NCBI GenBank assembly: GCA_018660825.1
Contig: JABJJO010000062.1
Coordinates: 18,612-82,611 of the forward strand
Length of the DNA stretch: 64,000 nucleotides
From: Planctomycetaceae bacterium
GTDB lineage: Bacteria; Planctomycetota; Planctomycetia; Pirellulales; Pirellulaceae
Reading direction: 5' to 3'
Shown here: one piece after another, positions 45,093-54,485 of the stretch
Position numbering within the stretch: the stretch's first letter is position 1
How the letters are laid out: every line of letters begins with the position of its first letter
Program-made: the position numbers and the translations under genes
Notes under the pieces: generated by a model
Told to the model about the DNA's origin: nothing
Databases searched by the model: none
Seen by the model: the letters and a program-made list of their open reading frames with translations, nothing else

Positions 45093-45994
45093 CCTTTCTC
45101 ACGGCCGCTGCGACGACGTCTTTTTTTCGCTTTCCAGCGACGGTGTAACCACCAATATTGGTACGGCGTACGGCGTATTTCATTTTCTAACTGCCTATTA
45201 TACCATTGTGTAACGCTACGTATAGAACGTTCGGATTTATCAAGTTGCTCCACATCTAGTACGTTAACACACGTCAGGGCAAAGTTCATGCACCGTGTCT
45301 GACGCGTTGCGGTGGCGACTACCATATTGCAGGTGGAGTTTAGCGCGAACAACGCAATAGCCTTATGGCAGGTTGCTTTCCGTCCTAGAAAGTCTAATTC
45401 GATACCGCTGAGAGCGTCAGCCTGGTCGCCGAGTACCGTCAGAGTATTTCCGGATTGTAGTAGATCAGTGACCTGGCCGGAAACGCCTTGCTTAGCGAGT
45501 ATAAATTGACCATGCATTCCACGGAATGTGTTGAAAAACTTGTTGAGCTGTGGATTATCAAGCGGACGCGCGATCGTAAAACTTGGGAAGCCGAAAAGAC
45601 CCGCTGCAAATCCCGCAATTTCAAAGTTGCCGAAATGCCCTGATAGCAATATAGTTGGACGGCGGTCGAGTAGGGCGGCAACGAGCGCGTCGAGATTATT
45701 GAGCTCAATATAATTCCGCCAGCTATAGCGATTTATGCGACGAGGTGCTTGAGCGATTTCGCAACACATCAGAACCAGACTGCGCCACATTTGACGCGAT
45801 AAATCAATCTGTTGTGTGGCGTCGAGTTGTGGGTAGACTGCGGACAGGTTTTCTACAATGACCTGGCGACGAATTTGGAAGACATCATTACCAAGCCACG
45901 CCAGAAATGATGCCAGGCTTGCGCTAGTTGCGTCTGAGCAAACTTGCATGCAACAAAATAGTGATCTCACGAGTATGTAAACGAGGGGTTGCAT
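45089..45994 (-). CDS. LpxL/HtrB-family lipid A (or related) acyltransferase
   Basis: This is a 301-residue membrane-associated acyltransferase. The catalytic HX4E motif is in LLSGHFGNFE. Later motifs are IARPLDNPQLN, AKQGVSGQVTDLL and LGDQADALSGIELDFLGRKA, typical of lauroyl/myristoyl acyltransferases that act late in lipid A synthesis. Planctomycetes have an outer membrane, so lipid A acylation is possible. The N-terminal hydrophobic anchor is present (LVYILVRSLFCCM). It is first in an operon with the Rieske and GNAT genes. Confidence 0.85.
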   Translation of the reverse strand: MQPLVYILVRSLFCCMQVCSDATSASLASFLAWLGNDVFQIRRQVIVENLSAVYPQLDATQQIDLSRQMWRSLVLMCCEIAQAPRRINRYSWRNYIELNNLDALVAALLDRRPTILLSGHFGNFEIAGFAAGLFGFPSFTIARPLDNPQLNKFFNTFRGMHGQFILAKQGVSGQVTDLLQSGNTLTVLGDQADALSGIELDFLGRKATCHKAIALFALNSTCNMVVATATRQTRCMNFALTCVNVLDVEQLDKSERSIRSVTQWYNRQLENEIRRTPYQYWWLHRRWKAKKRRRRSGREKG

Positions 45995-46127
45995 CTTAGG
46001 TGTTTTTGGGTTGCGAACGGTTTTGTCGGAAAAGAAATTGTATCATTTACTCGACCTAGCAAGATAATCGCACATCATCACCGGAAAACCAATGCCAATA
46101 TTGTAGTTGCAGCTATGACTTTTGGTG

Positions 46128-47219
46128 TTAACGTTTAACGCCCGTTTTTCGATAGGATAACCGGGGATCGCGTTTTAGCGGTAGTGATACGGCCTTTCCC
46201 GACTCGGCCGCTTTATAGATTGCCAGTATTATCTCGACGCTGCGTCGTCCCTCGGCACCGTCGATCGAATTAGAACGTTTGCCTTGGATCGCGCGTATTG
46301 CATCTCGAAATAGTTCCGCGTGTGCGTGATGGCCAATTGCAGAGGGATCGGCGGCGCCGCCGCCTGTTTTGGTACGTCCCGCCATTCTAGCGACCAGTTT
46401 TTTATCCGCTGTGGTCATCTTGGCGAATTCCCAGATTTTGATGTCCTCTTCTTCTAGCACAGCGGAGCCTTGCGTTCCGTGTATTTCAATTCGCTTGAGC
46501 ATCCCAGGGTATGCCGCAGTGGTGGCTTCAATGACACCTAGTGCCCCGTTTTTAAACCGCAGGGTCGCGACCACGATGTCTTCGACTTCTATCCGCTTAT
46601 GGGCCAGCATATCCGCCTGAGCCGTTATTTCAACAACGGGCCCCATCAACCAAGACAATAAATCGACGGTATGGATAGCTTGGTTCATTAAAGCTCCGCC
46701 GCCGTCTAATTTCCAGGTCCCTCTCCAGGCTCCGCTATCATAATATTCTTGAGTTCTGAACCATTTTACGTAGGCATCGCCAACAGAAAGTTTGCCAAAC
46801 TTTTTGTGATCCACAGCCAATTTTAATAATTTCGACGACTCGTGGAATCGTGACGGAAAGACGGTAAAACATTGGACCCCATTTTTCTTACACGCGTCAA
46901 TGATCGCATCACATCTCGACAGAGTCACTTCCAGTGGTTTTTCGACGATGATGTGTTTTCCCGCGTTGGCTGCAGCGATCGCGGGTTCTAGATGGGCACC
47001 ACTCGGAGTGCAAATCGTCACAACATCCAACGCAGGATTTGCAAGCATCGTTGACAAGTCCGTATAGGGTGTACAGTTGTGCTTGTCAGCAAAGGGTTTA
47101 GCTGATGATGTGGTGCGCCCAAAACAACTGAGCAGTTTGGCACTACGTATATCAGTGATAGCCCTAGCATGAAAATCTGCTATCATACCGCAACCAATGA
47201 TACCGAATCCTAAGGCCAT
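46128..47219 (-). CDS. Gfo/Idh/MocA family oxidoreductase
   Basis: From the ATG at 47219 the product is 363 residues. It has an N-terminal Rossmann fold with GIIGCGMIADFHARAI, CTPSGAHLEPAIAAANAGKHIIVEKPLEVTL (the EKP catalytic Lys), and a C-terminal alpha/beta domain with GGALMNQAIHTVDLLSWL. It is an NAD(P)-dependent sugar or cyclitol dehydrogenase; the substrate is not determined. No TAT signal, so cytoplasmic. The frame begins four codons earlier with another ATG, but MALGFGIIG is the family start. Downstream end of a long same-strand block. Confidence 0.9.
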   Translation of the reverse strand: MALGFGIIGCGMIADFHARAITDIRSAKLLSCFGRTTSSAKPFADKHNCTPYTDLSTMLANPALDVVTICTPSGAHLEPAIAAANAGKHIIVEKPLEVTLSRCDAIIDACKKNGVQCFTVFPSRFHESSKLLKLAVDHKKFGKLSVGDAYVKWFRTQEYYDSGAWRGTWKLDGGGALMNQAIHTVDLLSWLMGPVVEITAQADMLAHKRIEVEDIVVATLRFKNGALGVIEATTAAYPGMLKRIEIHGTQGSAVLEEEDIKIWEFAKMTTADKKLVARMAGRTKTGGGAADPSAIGHHAHAELFRDAIRAIQGKRSNSIDGAEGRRSVEIILAIYKAAESGKAVSLPLKRDPRLSYRKTGVKR

Positions 47220-47259
47220 ATTTATTTCCAATGAGTTGTTTGTGGTTTGAATTGCGTTA

Positions 47260-48183
47260 TTAGAATGTGGTTTGTAGATACGTCCAAGCTAACGTAATTG
47301 TACTTAGTGAATTAAGACAGACATGTATGATAATAGCCGCCCAAATTGAGCCCGTCTTCTTCGTGACGTAACCCAGTGCTAACGCCAGAAAAAAAAGCGG
47401 GATATAGGCCGCGCCTTGGCCGATATGCAGACCGGCGAAGAGTACCGAAGTGATCACAATTGCTCCGTAGCGACTGGCTAAACCCGGTGTTGCTGTGCGT
47501 AATGGCGTTGTCGTGTTGTTGCAAAATAACAAACTGTCAACTGGCCAATTGCCATCAAATATGCGTTGCAGCCAAGTCTGAATAATTCCACGAAATACAA
47601 ACTCCTCTACAAGGGGCGCCGCGACAACTACCGTGAATGTCGTGGTGAGTAATGCTGACAGCGACATCTCACTTAGAAATGCATCGATAACGGGGTGACT
47701 GTATTTGGTAAGGAAAATCGAAACGACACCGTTGATGAGTAAGATACTCGGCAATACGCAGGCGGTAGTCGCGAGGCCAATCAGTGTTTGTTGTGGAAGT
47801 TTATCAAAACGAAAGTGCATCGTGCGGAAGTCCCGACGTCGCAGAAAGATCAAGGTGAAGGCAACGAGGCCGCCTCCCATAACGGTTAATCCGGCGGCGG
47901 AATTCAATGGAGTTATGAGAACCGGGTTAAATCCAGACTTGGTATTAAAAACGCCCAAATCGACAACGACGAATATCGCCATAGCCTGAGCCGTTAAATA
48001 GATAATCAAGACAAAAAATACGTCCAGAAAGTCCGTCCGCGAAATTTGCGTCTCCCACTGGCGCAACAATGGGCGGCGCTGCCTGATACGTGTAATAAAC
48101 AGATAAATCCAAGGTGGAGCTACGAAAATACCTATGCAAGTCAGCCCGACTAATGCCAACGAGATCATCGAAAAACTATCCAT
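47260..48183 (-). CDS. CPBP-family intramembrane metalloprotease (CAAX protease-like)
   Basis: This is a 307-residue polytopic membrane protein, about seven or eight helices. The glutamic-protease motifs of the CPBP/Abi family are present: VEEFVFRGII (EExxxR), GLHIG (second motif His) and IIIHVCLNSLS (third motif His and Asn). Substrates are generally unknown in bacteria; the fold is related to eukaryotic Rce1. It lies 59 bases downstream of pgsA and 40 upstream of the Gfo/Idh gene. Confidence 0.88.
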   Translation of the reverse strand: MDSFSMISLALVGLTCIGIFVAPPWIYLFITRIRQRRPLLRQWETQISRTDFLDVFFVLIIYLTAQAMAIFVVVDLGVFNTKSGFNPVLITPLNSAAGLTVMGGGLVAFTLIFLRRRDFRTMHFRFDKLPQQTLIGLATTACVLPSILLINGVVSIFLTKYSHPVIDAFLSEMSLSALLTTTFTVVVAAPLVEEFVFRGIIQTWLQRIFDGNWPVDSLLFCNNTTTPLRTATPGLASRYGAIVITSVLFAGLHIGQGAAYIPLFFLALALGYVTKKTGSIWAAIIIHVCLNSLSTITLAWTYLQTTF

Positions 48184-48242
48184 TGAATGTACCTAATAAC
48201 CGAATTTCGCAGTTGATTCTCGTGTGCCACGATGACATTGAT

Positions 48243-48908
48243 TCAAGTAGCATCAGTTTGTTCGGATAATCCACGGGCCATCTTCGTCGCTGCGAAAATA
48301 TAGATGATACCCGAATAAATCGTACTACCGAGCGCCATCCAAACGCCAAAACCGGTAATCCAGCTTACCACGACCGCCACAGTTTCTGTTTCCTTGCCAA
48401 GGCTCTGCATATCGAATACGAGCAGGCAACCGCCAACCGCAATGCACTGGAACACCATCTTGAGTTTTCCGGGCATATTTGCTGAAAAATCACCACCATG
48501 TTGTTCGATGTATCCCCGCAACATCGTAACCAAAAGCTCGCGCCCAACAACAACAACTGCCATCCATCCGGTAATTAAAAGCCAATGTTGTCCCGGCGAC
48601 GTCTCGGTTTGAATAGCAACCAGGATGTAAGCACCGCAGATAATTATCTTATCACAAAAAGGATCTAATATTCGTCCTAGTTGTGTTACCTGACCGGTTC
48701 GCCGAGCGATATAACCGTCAACCCAGTCCGTGCTGGCGGCGATCACAAAAACCCAGAATGCCAGGTCGAATGATTTGTTGGACATTAACACGAACACTAC
48801 TATAGATAATGCAAAGCGAGAAAGCGTGATGATATTCGGGGTGTTAAATAACGTCGACCGTGGAGCTTTTGCGGTTTTTGAATTGGAAGTCTCTGTATTG
48901 GAATTCAT
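48243..48908 (-). CDS. pgsA: CDP-diacylglycerol-glycerol-3-phosphate 3-phosphatidyltransferase
   Basis: From the ATG at 48908 the product is 221 residues with an N-terminal Thr/Ser-rich stretch and several membrane helices. The CDP-alcohol phosphotransferase motif is complete: STDWVDGYIARRTGQ followed by GRILDPFCDK (D-x2-DG-x2-AR-x8-G-x3-D-x3-D). It makes phosphatidylglycerol phosphate. The open frame reaches 49016 and overlaps rimO, but the extension has no membrane or family character. Adjacent to rimO, as often seen in other phyla. Confidence 0.92.
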   Translation of the reverse strand: MNSNTETSNSKTAKAPRSTLFNTPNIITLSRFALSIVVFVLMSNKSFDLAFWVFVIAASTDWVDGYIARRTGQVTQLGRILDPFCDKIIICGAYILVAIQTETSPGQHWLLITGWMAVVVVGRELLVTMLRGYIEQHGGDFSANMPGKLKMVFQCIAVGGCLLVFDMQSLGKETETVAVVVSWITGFGVWMALGSTIYSGIIYIFAATKMARGLSEQTDAT

Positions 48909-48999
48909 GTTACCGACTATCATTGAATGAAGAAGAAACTGTCGTTGTTTCCAATTTACACCGTGGGCGATGAAAACACACCCGATTGCCCGTCTTTTT

Positions 49000-50370
49000 T
49001 CAGGATACAACGCCAATTAGATCGTAGTTTTTAACAGTTACGATCTCGGCCTCGACAATTTGTCCAGGCAAGAGTTGCGTATCATTGCCGGTTAAGAACA
49101 CTAAACTATCGATGTCTGGAGCATCTGCTTGCGTGCGCCCAATCCATGCGTTGTCTTGTTGAGGAACTGCTTGATCGACGATTACGGGTAATTTTCGGTT
49201 GACCATCATCTCGTTCCGCTCATACATTATTTTTTGTTGTGTTAGCATTAGTGTGTCGCGGCGAGCCTCTTTGACATCGTCGTTAATATGGTCCGTTAGA
49301 TTGGCGGAGGGAGTAGCCTCTTCGAAAGAATAGCTAAACACACCGAGTCGATCAAATCGCGTCTCGTTGACGAATTCTATCAATTCCTCAAAATGCTCAT
49401 CGGTCTCGCCGGGAAAACCGGTGAGCATAGTCGTACGCAAGCATAAATCGGGGATCCCCGCGCGGAGTCGTTCTATCGTCTCGATGGTTTGTCGTTTATT
49501 TACTCGACGAGCCATTCGCTTGAGCATGTCGTCATTAATGTGCTGTAGCGGCATGTCAATATAGGGAATGATGCGTTTACTGTCTCGAATTACATCAATT
49601 AACTCGTCACTGATATGCATCGGATAGAAATAGAGCAAGCGTATCCATTCAAGTCCATCAACGGTATTCAGTTGTTGTAGTAACTGAGCTAATCGAGGTT
49701 CGCCGTAGTTGTCGATGCCGTAGTACGTCGTATCCTGGGCGACGATGTTTAATTCCTTTACCCCATCTTCTGCCAACTGATGTGCTTCCTCCAAAATCGA
49801 TTCCATCGGCTTACTAGCGTGCTTGCCGCGCATTCGAGGTATATCACAAAATGTACATAACCGGTCACAACCCTCAGAGATTTTAAGATAGGCAAAATGC
49901 TGTGGAGTGATTCTCAAACGGTCTAAGTCTGGCAGAGCCCGTATCGGTGCTGGACGGAAAACCATTCGTTGTTCGTGTTTGCCCATGAGGCGATCCGCAA
50001 CCTTGGTCACCTCTTCTCGGCCAAACACACCGACGAGTGCATCAATGCCGGGTCGATCAAGCAGCAACTCGTCTTTTTGTCGTTCGGCAAGACAACCAGA
50101 CACAATGACCCCCTTTAGCTTTCCTTGCGTTTTTAATTCCAGCATCTCGTCGATTGCGCTGTAAGATTCAGTCCTTGCTTCCTCGATAAATCCGCAGGTA
50201 TTTACGACGACAAAATCTGCGTTGTGCGGTTCGCGTACTAATTCGTAACCATCAAGTTGTAACAATCCCAGCATACGTTCGCTATCAACCGTGTTCTTTG
50301 GACAACCAAGGCTAATAAAAGAATACCGACCCTTGCATGCTTGCTCACTGGAGATGGGAAGATTGTTCAT
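49000..50370 (-). CDS. rimO: Ribosomal protein S12 methylthiotransferase RimO
   Basis: This is a 456-residue radical SAM enzyme that methylthiolates Asp88 of ribosomal protein S12. The N-terminal UPF0004 domain holds FISLGCPKNTVDSERML, VVNTCGFIEEAR and VSGCLAER (three Cys for the auxiliary cluster). The radical SAM domain has ISEGCDRLCTFCDIPRMRG, and a C-terminal TRAM-like segment follows. The SLGCPKN signature separates RimO from MiaB. Length is typical. Confidence 0.95.
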   Translation of the reverse strand: MNNLPISSEQACKGRYSFISLGCPKNTVDSERMLGLLQLDGYELVREPHNADFVVVNTCGFIEEARTESYSAIDEMLELKTQGKLKGVIVSGCLAERQKDELLLDRPGIDALVGVFGREEVTKVADRLMGKHEQRMVFRPAPIRALPDLDRLRITPQHFAYLKISEGCDRLCTFCDIPRMRGKHASKPMESILEEAHQLAEDGVKELNIVAQDTTYYGIDNYGEPRLAQLLQQLNTVDGLEWIRLLYFYPMHISDELIDVIRDSKRIIPYIDMPLQHINDDMLKRMARRVNKRQTIETIERLRAGIPDLCLRTTMLTGFPGETDEHFEELIEFVNETRFDRLGVFSYSFEEATPSANLTDHINDDVKEARRDTLMLTQQKIMYERNEMMVNRKLPVIVDQAVPQQDNAWIGRTQADAPDIDSLVFLTGNDTQLLPGQIVEAEIVTVKNYDLIGVVS

Positions 50371-50418
50371 CGTCGGATAGCGCCTTTTTTAGACCTACTG
50401 AAATTTTGACTCATAGTA

Positions 50419-51420
50419 CTAAAACCAGCGGTTCTTATTTACAACGTTCAAAAGAGGTTTATGGTTGGTGAATCGTCTAACATTCTCTAACAGCGTTTCA
50501 AGATGGCGTTCTGCAACCCGCGTTGAACAGGCCGCCACATGGGGTGTGATGATGACATTAGGATGCTTCCACAGAGAATCGTCAACGCCCAACGGTTCAC
50601 TTTCCATGACATCAAGTGCCGCGCCAAGTATTTGTCCGGTTTCTAAAGCCTCGCGCAGATCGTCTAGCGGAACGATGGCACCTCTTCCTATGTTTATCAA
50701 ATACGCGGTATTCTTCATGCGGGTAAAACATTCGGAATTGAACATGCCTTCTGTTTCGGGCGTATGGGGTGCCGCAATTACGACAAAATCACTTTTGCTT
50801 AGTAGTTCGAATAGTCCGTTTTTCCCGCCGATGAATTCGAGTAGTTCCGGAGGCGAGTCACAATAGGGGTCTACACCAACAACGCGCATTCCTAGTTTTA
50901 CGCAATGGGAGGCTATCTCAGCGCCAATGCTACCGAGACCGATCACGCCTACCGTCATATCGGATAGTTGTGAATGAGCCAAATCCATAGCGGTGACCAT
51001 CCCGGGCCCAGCGCTAAAATCACTGCGCGCTTCCTCGCCGCCTAAAGGCGCCCAGTTGGATTGAAGTTGTTGCCTTGTGTAATACGGCATTTGGCGGCAA
51101 AACATGAGGATATACATCAATACGTGATCTGCGATTACGTCGTAAAATAGCCCCCGCATATTTGTGAGCGTACAGCAATGGTCGGCCAACTCGGGAAATA
51201 TGAAATGTTCAAGGCTCGCGGTAGGACTCTGCACCCACCGTAAACCCTGTGAAGCGGCAAGGAGATCGGGTGTTATCTTGCCATAGAATCCTTCCGCATC
51301 GCGAATCTCCCGTAAGGCGATTTCTGTCGACGCCGCATTAATTATGTATAACTTTTCGCTAATAGAATTTAATAAATCGAATCGCCGGGTGTCGATTCTC
51401 GGATGAATCACAAGTTTCAT
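50419..51420 (-). CDS. D-2-hydroxyacid dehydrogenase
   Basis: This is a 333-residue NAD-dependent dehydrogenase. Features are the nucleotide site TVGVIGLGSIGAEIA, the catalytic Arg in INIGRGAIV, the Glu in ALDVMESEPL and the His in NVIITPHVAA. The substrate is not clear from sequence. The ATG overlaps the stop of the SMP-30-like gene (ATGA), suggesting both handle sugar-acid metabolites (inference). Confidence 0.9.
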   Translation of the reverse strand: MKLVIHPRIDTRRFDLLNSISEKLYIINAASTEIALREIRDAEGFYGKITPDLLAASQGLRWVQSPTASLEHFIFPELADHCCTLTNMRGLFYDVIADHVLMYILMFCRQMPYYTRQQLQSNWAPLGGEEARSDFSAGPGMVTAMDLAHSQLSDMTVGVIGLGSIGAEIASHCVKLGMRVVGVDPYCDSPPELLEFIGGKNGLFELLSKSDFVVIAAPHTPETEGMFNSECFTRMKNTAYLINIGRGAIVPLDDLREALETGQILGAALDVMESEPLGVDDSLWKHPNVIITPHVAACSTRVAERHLETLLENVRRFTNHKPLLNVVNKNRWF

Positions 51421-52379
51421 GGACGGCCGCCCGCATCTACTTGAGCCCAGGTCGGGTAGGCAACTTCCCCGACGTCAGGAACCTCTGTGCGATACAGCGT
51501 CTTGCCAGCAGTTATGAAGATTGTTTGTCCATTCGTTCCGCCAAAGGCAAGATTAGTGATGACGTCTTCGCCAATAGGAACCCTAGCTAACATTTGTCCC
51601 TCAGGGGAAAGTACATACACACCTGGGGGAACGTCTTTGTTTTCATGTAATCCGCGCGGGGTTGATATACCCGCCGCGATGTATAGATTGCCAGAGACTG
51701 ACAGCCGCATCCCATCCGCGCCGCGGCCCCCGCCAAAATCCCATAACTCTTTTTGGCTCGTGATACGCCCCTCCTCATCCAAGGTAAATTTCCAGATTTT
51801 ACGATTTCCGCCCATTACAGGGCAGCTATCCACAAGATACAGCGCGGTACCTGCCTGGTTAACAGCGATGCCGTTTGGGCGTTGAATGTCCGGTTGCGAA
51901 ATAATTCGTTGTACGTTGCCCGATCCGTCAATCCGATAGACGGCGTCGCACTCCATTTCCATGATGCTACGATCGTCGTAGCAGGGGTCGGTGAAATAGA
52001 TGTTCCCGTTGGCGTCAACGCAGATGTCATTTGGTGAGTTATAGCGTTGTTGCCCATAGTTGTCGGTTAGTACCTCGTAATCCCCAGTCACAAGGTTGGT
52101 CCGAGTAATTCGTCTGCCCCCTTCTGCGGAACCAAATTCGGCGCCTTCGCAATGCAGTAATCGGCCCTGGGGGTCAAACGTCTGGCCGTTAGTGCGGTGA
52201 CTAGGCTGTCGCCAAATAACACTACCACTCGCCGGCGTCCAACGCATAATCCGATTATTCAAAATGTCACTGTAATAGACGCTCCCGTCCGCGTGGCAGG
52301 CAGGTCCTTCGGTGAAGGCGAGTGATGCAACAGAGGTTAATTGTGCCGCCGACGGGGTCGCTAGTTCATCATACAACAT
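51417..52379 (-). CDS. SMP-30/gluconolactonase-like beta-propeller hydrolase
   Basis: From the ATG at 52379 the product is 320 residues. It has the six-bladed propeller pattern of SMP-30/LRE proteins: FTEGPACHADGSVYYSDILNNRIMRW (metal Glu), RYNSPNDICVDANGNIYFTDP (metal Asn), RPNGIAVNQAGTALYLVDS (metal Asn, Asp). A lactonase on aldonolactones is the family role. The open frame runs back to 52547 over coaB but that part is not family-like. Coupled to the dehydrogenase gene. Confidence 0.88.
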   Translation of the reverse strand: MLYDELATPSAAQLTSVASLAFTEGPACHADGSVYYSDILNNRIMRWTPASGSVIWRQPSHRTNGQTFDPQGRLLHCEGAEFGSAEGGRRITRTNLVTGDYEVLTDNYGQQRYNSPNDICVDANGNIYFTDPCYDDRSIMEMECDAVYRIDGSGNVQRIISQPDIQRPNGIAVNQAGTALYLVDSCPVMGGNRKIWKFTLDEEGRITSQKELWDFGGGRGADGMRLSVSGNLYIAAGISTPRGLHENKDVPPGVYVLSPEGQMLARVPIGEDVITNLAFGGTNGQTIFITAGKTLYRTEVPDVGEVAYPTWAQVDAGGRP

Positions 52380-52395
52380 TCGATAAATAACCTGT

Positions 52396-53034
52396 TTAAA
52401 TATTGGGACAAATAAGTGTGGATTGAATGATCGCAACAATTTCGTCGGCCACCTGACATTTGTCACCCGCGACTTGCAAAACGCAACTGCCGTCGGGTTG
52501 CAGTAACTCGATTTCGTTGTGTTTCGAATCGATAGCGGAGACATCATTTAGCACGATTAAATCGCAACACTTCCTCTGCGCTTTGGTTATCGCTTTGAAA
52601 TGGTGGTCATCGGTTTCAAGGGCAAACCCAACGACCCACTGATCAGGACGCTTGATACCACCCAATGTAGCAATCACGTCCGGGGTTTCGATTAGGTCCA
52701 ATGAAATCCCCTCACCAGTTTTGGTGATTTTACGGGATGCCAACTTCGTGGGTTGATAATCACAAGGGGCCGCGGCTCCGATGACGCCATCGAACAGTGG
52801 GAAATACTCCAGGGCCTTACTTAGCATTTCTTCAGTAGATACCACCGAAATAACTTCGGCGCCAACCGGATACTCTACGGCAACAGGGCCGGATACAATA
52901 ACTACGTCGTGTCCGTGCGAGATGCAAGCTTGTGCTAAACAACAACCCATCCTTCCGCTGGAGGAATTTGTAATATATCGAACAGGGTCAAGATATTGGC
53001 GAGTGGGGCCGGAAGTAATAAGTATCTTGGACAC
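52396..53034 (-). CDS. coaB: Phosphopantothenate-cysteine ligase (CoaB domain, stand-alone)
   Basis: This is a 212-residue CoaB-type protein. Features are ILITSGPTRQYLDPVRYITNSSSGRMG (nucleotide and substrate loop), AAAPCDYQP and KITKTG, all typical of the C-terminal half of Dfp/CoaBC. It couples cysteine to 4'-phosphopantothenate in CoA synthesis. The start is a GTG at 53034. Usually fused to CoaC; here the two are separate genes with a 34-base gap. Confidence 0.92.
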   Translation of the reverse strand: MSKILITSGPTRQYLDPVRYITNSSSGRMGCCLAQACISHGHDVVIVSGPVAVEYPVGAEVISVVSTEEMLSKALEYFPLFDGVIGAAAPCDYQPTKLASRKITKTGEGISLDLIETPDVIATLGGIKRPDQWVVGFALETDDHHFKAITKAQRKCCDLIVLNDVSAIDSKHNEIELLQPDGSCVLQVAGDKCQVADEIVAIIQSTLICPNI

Positions 53035-53068
53035 TAGATTTCCAATATTCTAACATTCTAATTGTTAT

Positions 53069-53632
53069 CTACTTTGGGTAATGCAAATCAATTGCTGCCA
53101 TTATAGCATCGTGTTCTTCGAGACGCCCAATTCCGTTGCTGCGACAACTTAGCCATCCCTTGGCGGGGCCAATTACACTAATACCATCTTCACTAATGCG
53201 CTGGATGTTGCGTTGCGTAGAAGGTTTATTCCACATTTGTTCGTTCATGGCCGGCGCTACCACAATTGGGCCACGAAAAGCAAGATAGGTTGTGCTCGCG
53301 ATGCAGTCGCTAATCCCTTGGGAGGCTTTAGCAATAAAGTTCGCCGTCGCTGGAGCGACTAGTAATAACTCACAGGTGGTTGCTACCTGGATGTGCGTAC
53401 CAAAGGGTGCGCTGTCGATATCGAACACCGAGGTTATGACTGGGTTACCACTCAGCGCATAGAACGTGGCTTCGCCAATAAATCGCTGCGCGGTGGCCGT
53501 CAGGATAACGGTGACATTATCACCTTGTTGAGCTAGAGCCGAAACAACGCCAGCCATTTTATAGGCAGCAACGCCACCAGTGATGCACACGCAAATCGAA
53601 CGTTGGCTCGCATTAGGCGAGGGCGAATTCAT
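53069..53632 (-). CDS. coaC: Phosphopantothenoylcysteine decarboxylase (CoaC flavoprotein, stand-alone)
   Basis: This is a 187-residue HFCD-family flavoprotein. Features are [13 protein letters not shown] at the FMN site, [29 protein letters not shown] (substrate-binding PxMNxxMW) and [13 protein letters not shown] with the catalytic Cys. Its start overlaps rpoZ (ATGA). Together with CoaB it supplies two steps of CoA synthesis, next to gmk and rpoZ as in many bacteria. Confidence 0.93.
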   Translation of the reverse strand: MNSPSPNASQRSICVCITGGVAAYKMAGVVSALAQQGDNVTVILTATAQRFIGEATFYALSGNPVITSVFDIDSAPFGTHIQVATTCELLLVAPATANFIAKASQGISDCIASTTYLAFRGPIVVAPAMNEQMWNKPSTQRNIQRISEDGISVIGPAKGWLSCRSNGIGRLEEHDAIMAAIDLHYPK

Positions 53633-53892
53633 AGTTCCAAGGGATTAATGTCCGGAACGTCCGTTACGGGAGTTTCCCCCTCCGCCGTATATACTTGATT
53701 GTCCGTGTCAAGTGTAATCTTGTCCTGTAAAATCTCCTGGAGGACAAGTTCCATCAAATTATCTGCCGGCATATCGACTAGAGGTCGAGAACCTTGTTTA
53801 AGTTGGACGATTCGTTTTTGAATTAACGTCGACAATTTAAATCTACCGCCAACTTTTTCGACGATCGCTTCTTCTTTAAGTTCTTCCAGCAT
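53629..53892 (-). CDS. rpoZ: RNA polymerase omega subunit-like protein
   Basis: This is an 87-residue protein with the omega core [26 protein letters not shown], and an acidic C-terminal tail. The gmk-rpoZ-coaBC order supports the assignment strongly. Omega binds the beta' subunit and aids assembly. It lies five bases downstream of gmk and overlaps coaC by four. Confidence 0.88.
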   Translation of the reverse strand: MLEELKEEAIVEKVGGRFKLSTLIQKRIVQLKQGSRPLVDMPADNLMELVLQEILQDKITLDTDNQVYTAEGETPVTDVPDINPLEL

Positions 53893-53897
53893 AACTT

Positions 53898-54485
53898 TTA
53901 GCCTCCAACCTTTTCTAAAATGGAACAGATATCCGACATAGCTTGCATCGGATCTGAGTTGATGATTTGGTGCATATATTGTTCCGAGAGTGACATTTCG
54001 TCCCGAGCGACTTGTAGTCGCCTAGCGATAGATTCGGCGGTATCGGTACCCCGATTTGTGAGCCGTCGTTCTAACTCTTCTATGGACCCCGCATGGATGA
54101 AAATCGTAGTTGCATCAGGTATCGAATCTAAAACACTAAATGCGCCTTGGATATCAATCTCTAAGACTACCCATAAACCTTGATTTAAGCCAGAGGTTAC
54201 CGTTTCACGAAGGGTACCATACCAAAACCCGCTACTAAAAACGTCCATGCATTCGAGCAAATCATCCTGATCGCGCAGTAGTAAAAAGGCTTGTTCGTCG
54301 AGGAAATGATACGCCACACCATCCTCTTCATGCTCGCGAGGTGGTCGAGTTGTCGCGGAAACACTAAGTTTTAGGGGCAACGTACAGTTTTTGAGTAGTA
54401 AATCCACAACGGTCGATTTCCCGGCACCTGAGGGACCGGAAATAATCACGAGTTTTCCATTGGAATTTATTACGTTCATGATCAT
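53898..54485 (-). CDS. gmk: Guanylate kinase
   Basis: This is a 195-residue enzyme that makes GDP from GMP. Walker A is [13 protein letters not shown]; the GMP-binding region is [36 protein letters not shown] and [21 protein letters not shown] follow. The ATG at 54485 overlaps the yicC stop (ATGA), with another ATG two codons on. Confidence 0.95.
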   Translation of the reverse strand: MIMNVINSNGKLVIISGPSGAGKSTVVDLLLKNCTLPLKLSVSATTRPPREHEEDGVAYHFLDEQAFLLLRDQDDLLECMDVFSSGFWYGTLRETVTSGLNQGLWVVLEIDIQGAFSVLDSIPDATTIFIHAGSIEELERRLTNRGTDTAESIARRLQVARDEMSLSEQYMHQIINSDPMQAMSDICSILEKVGG

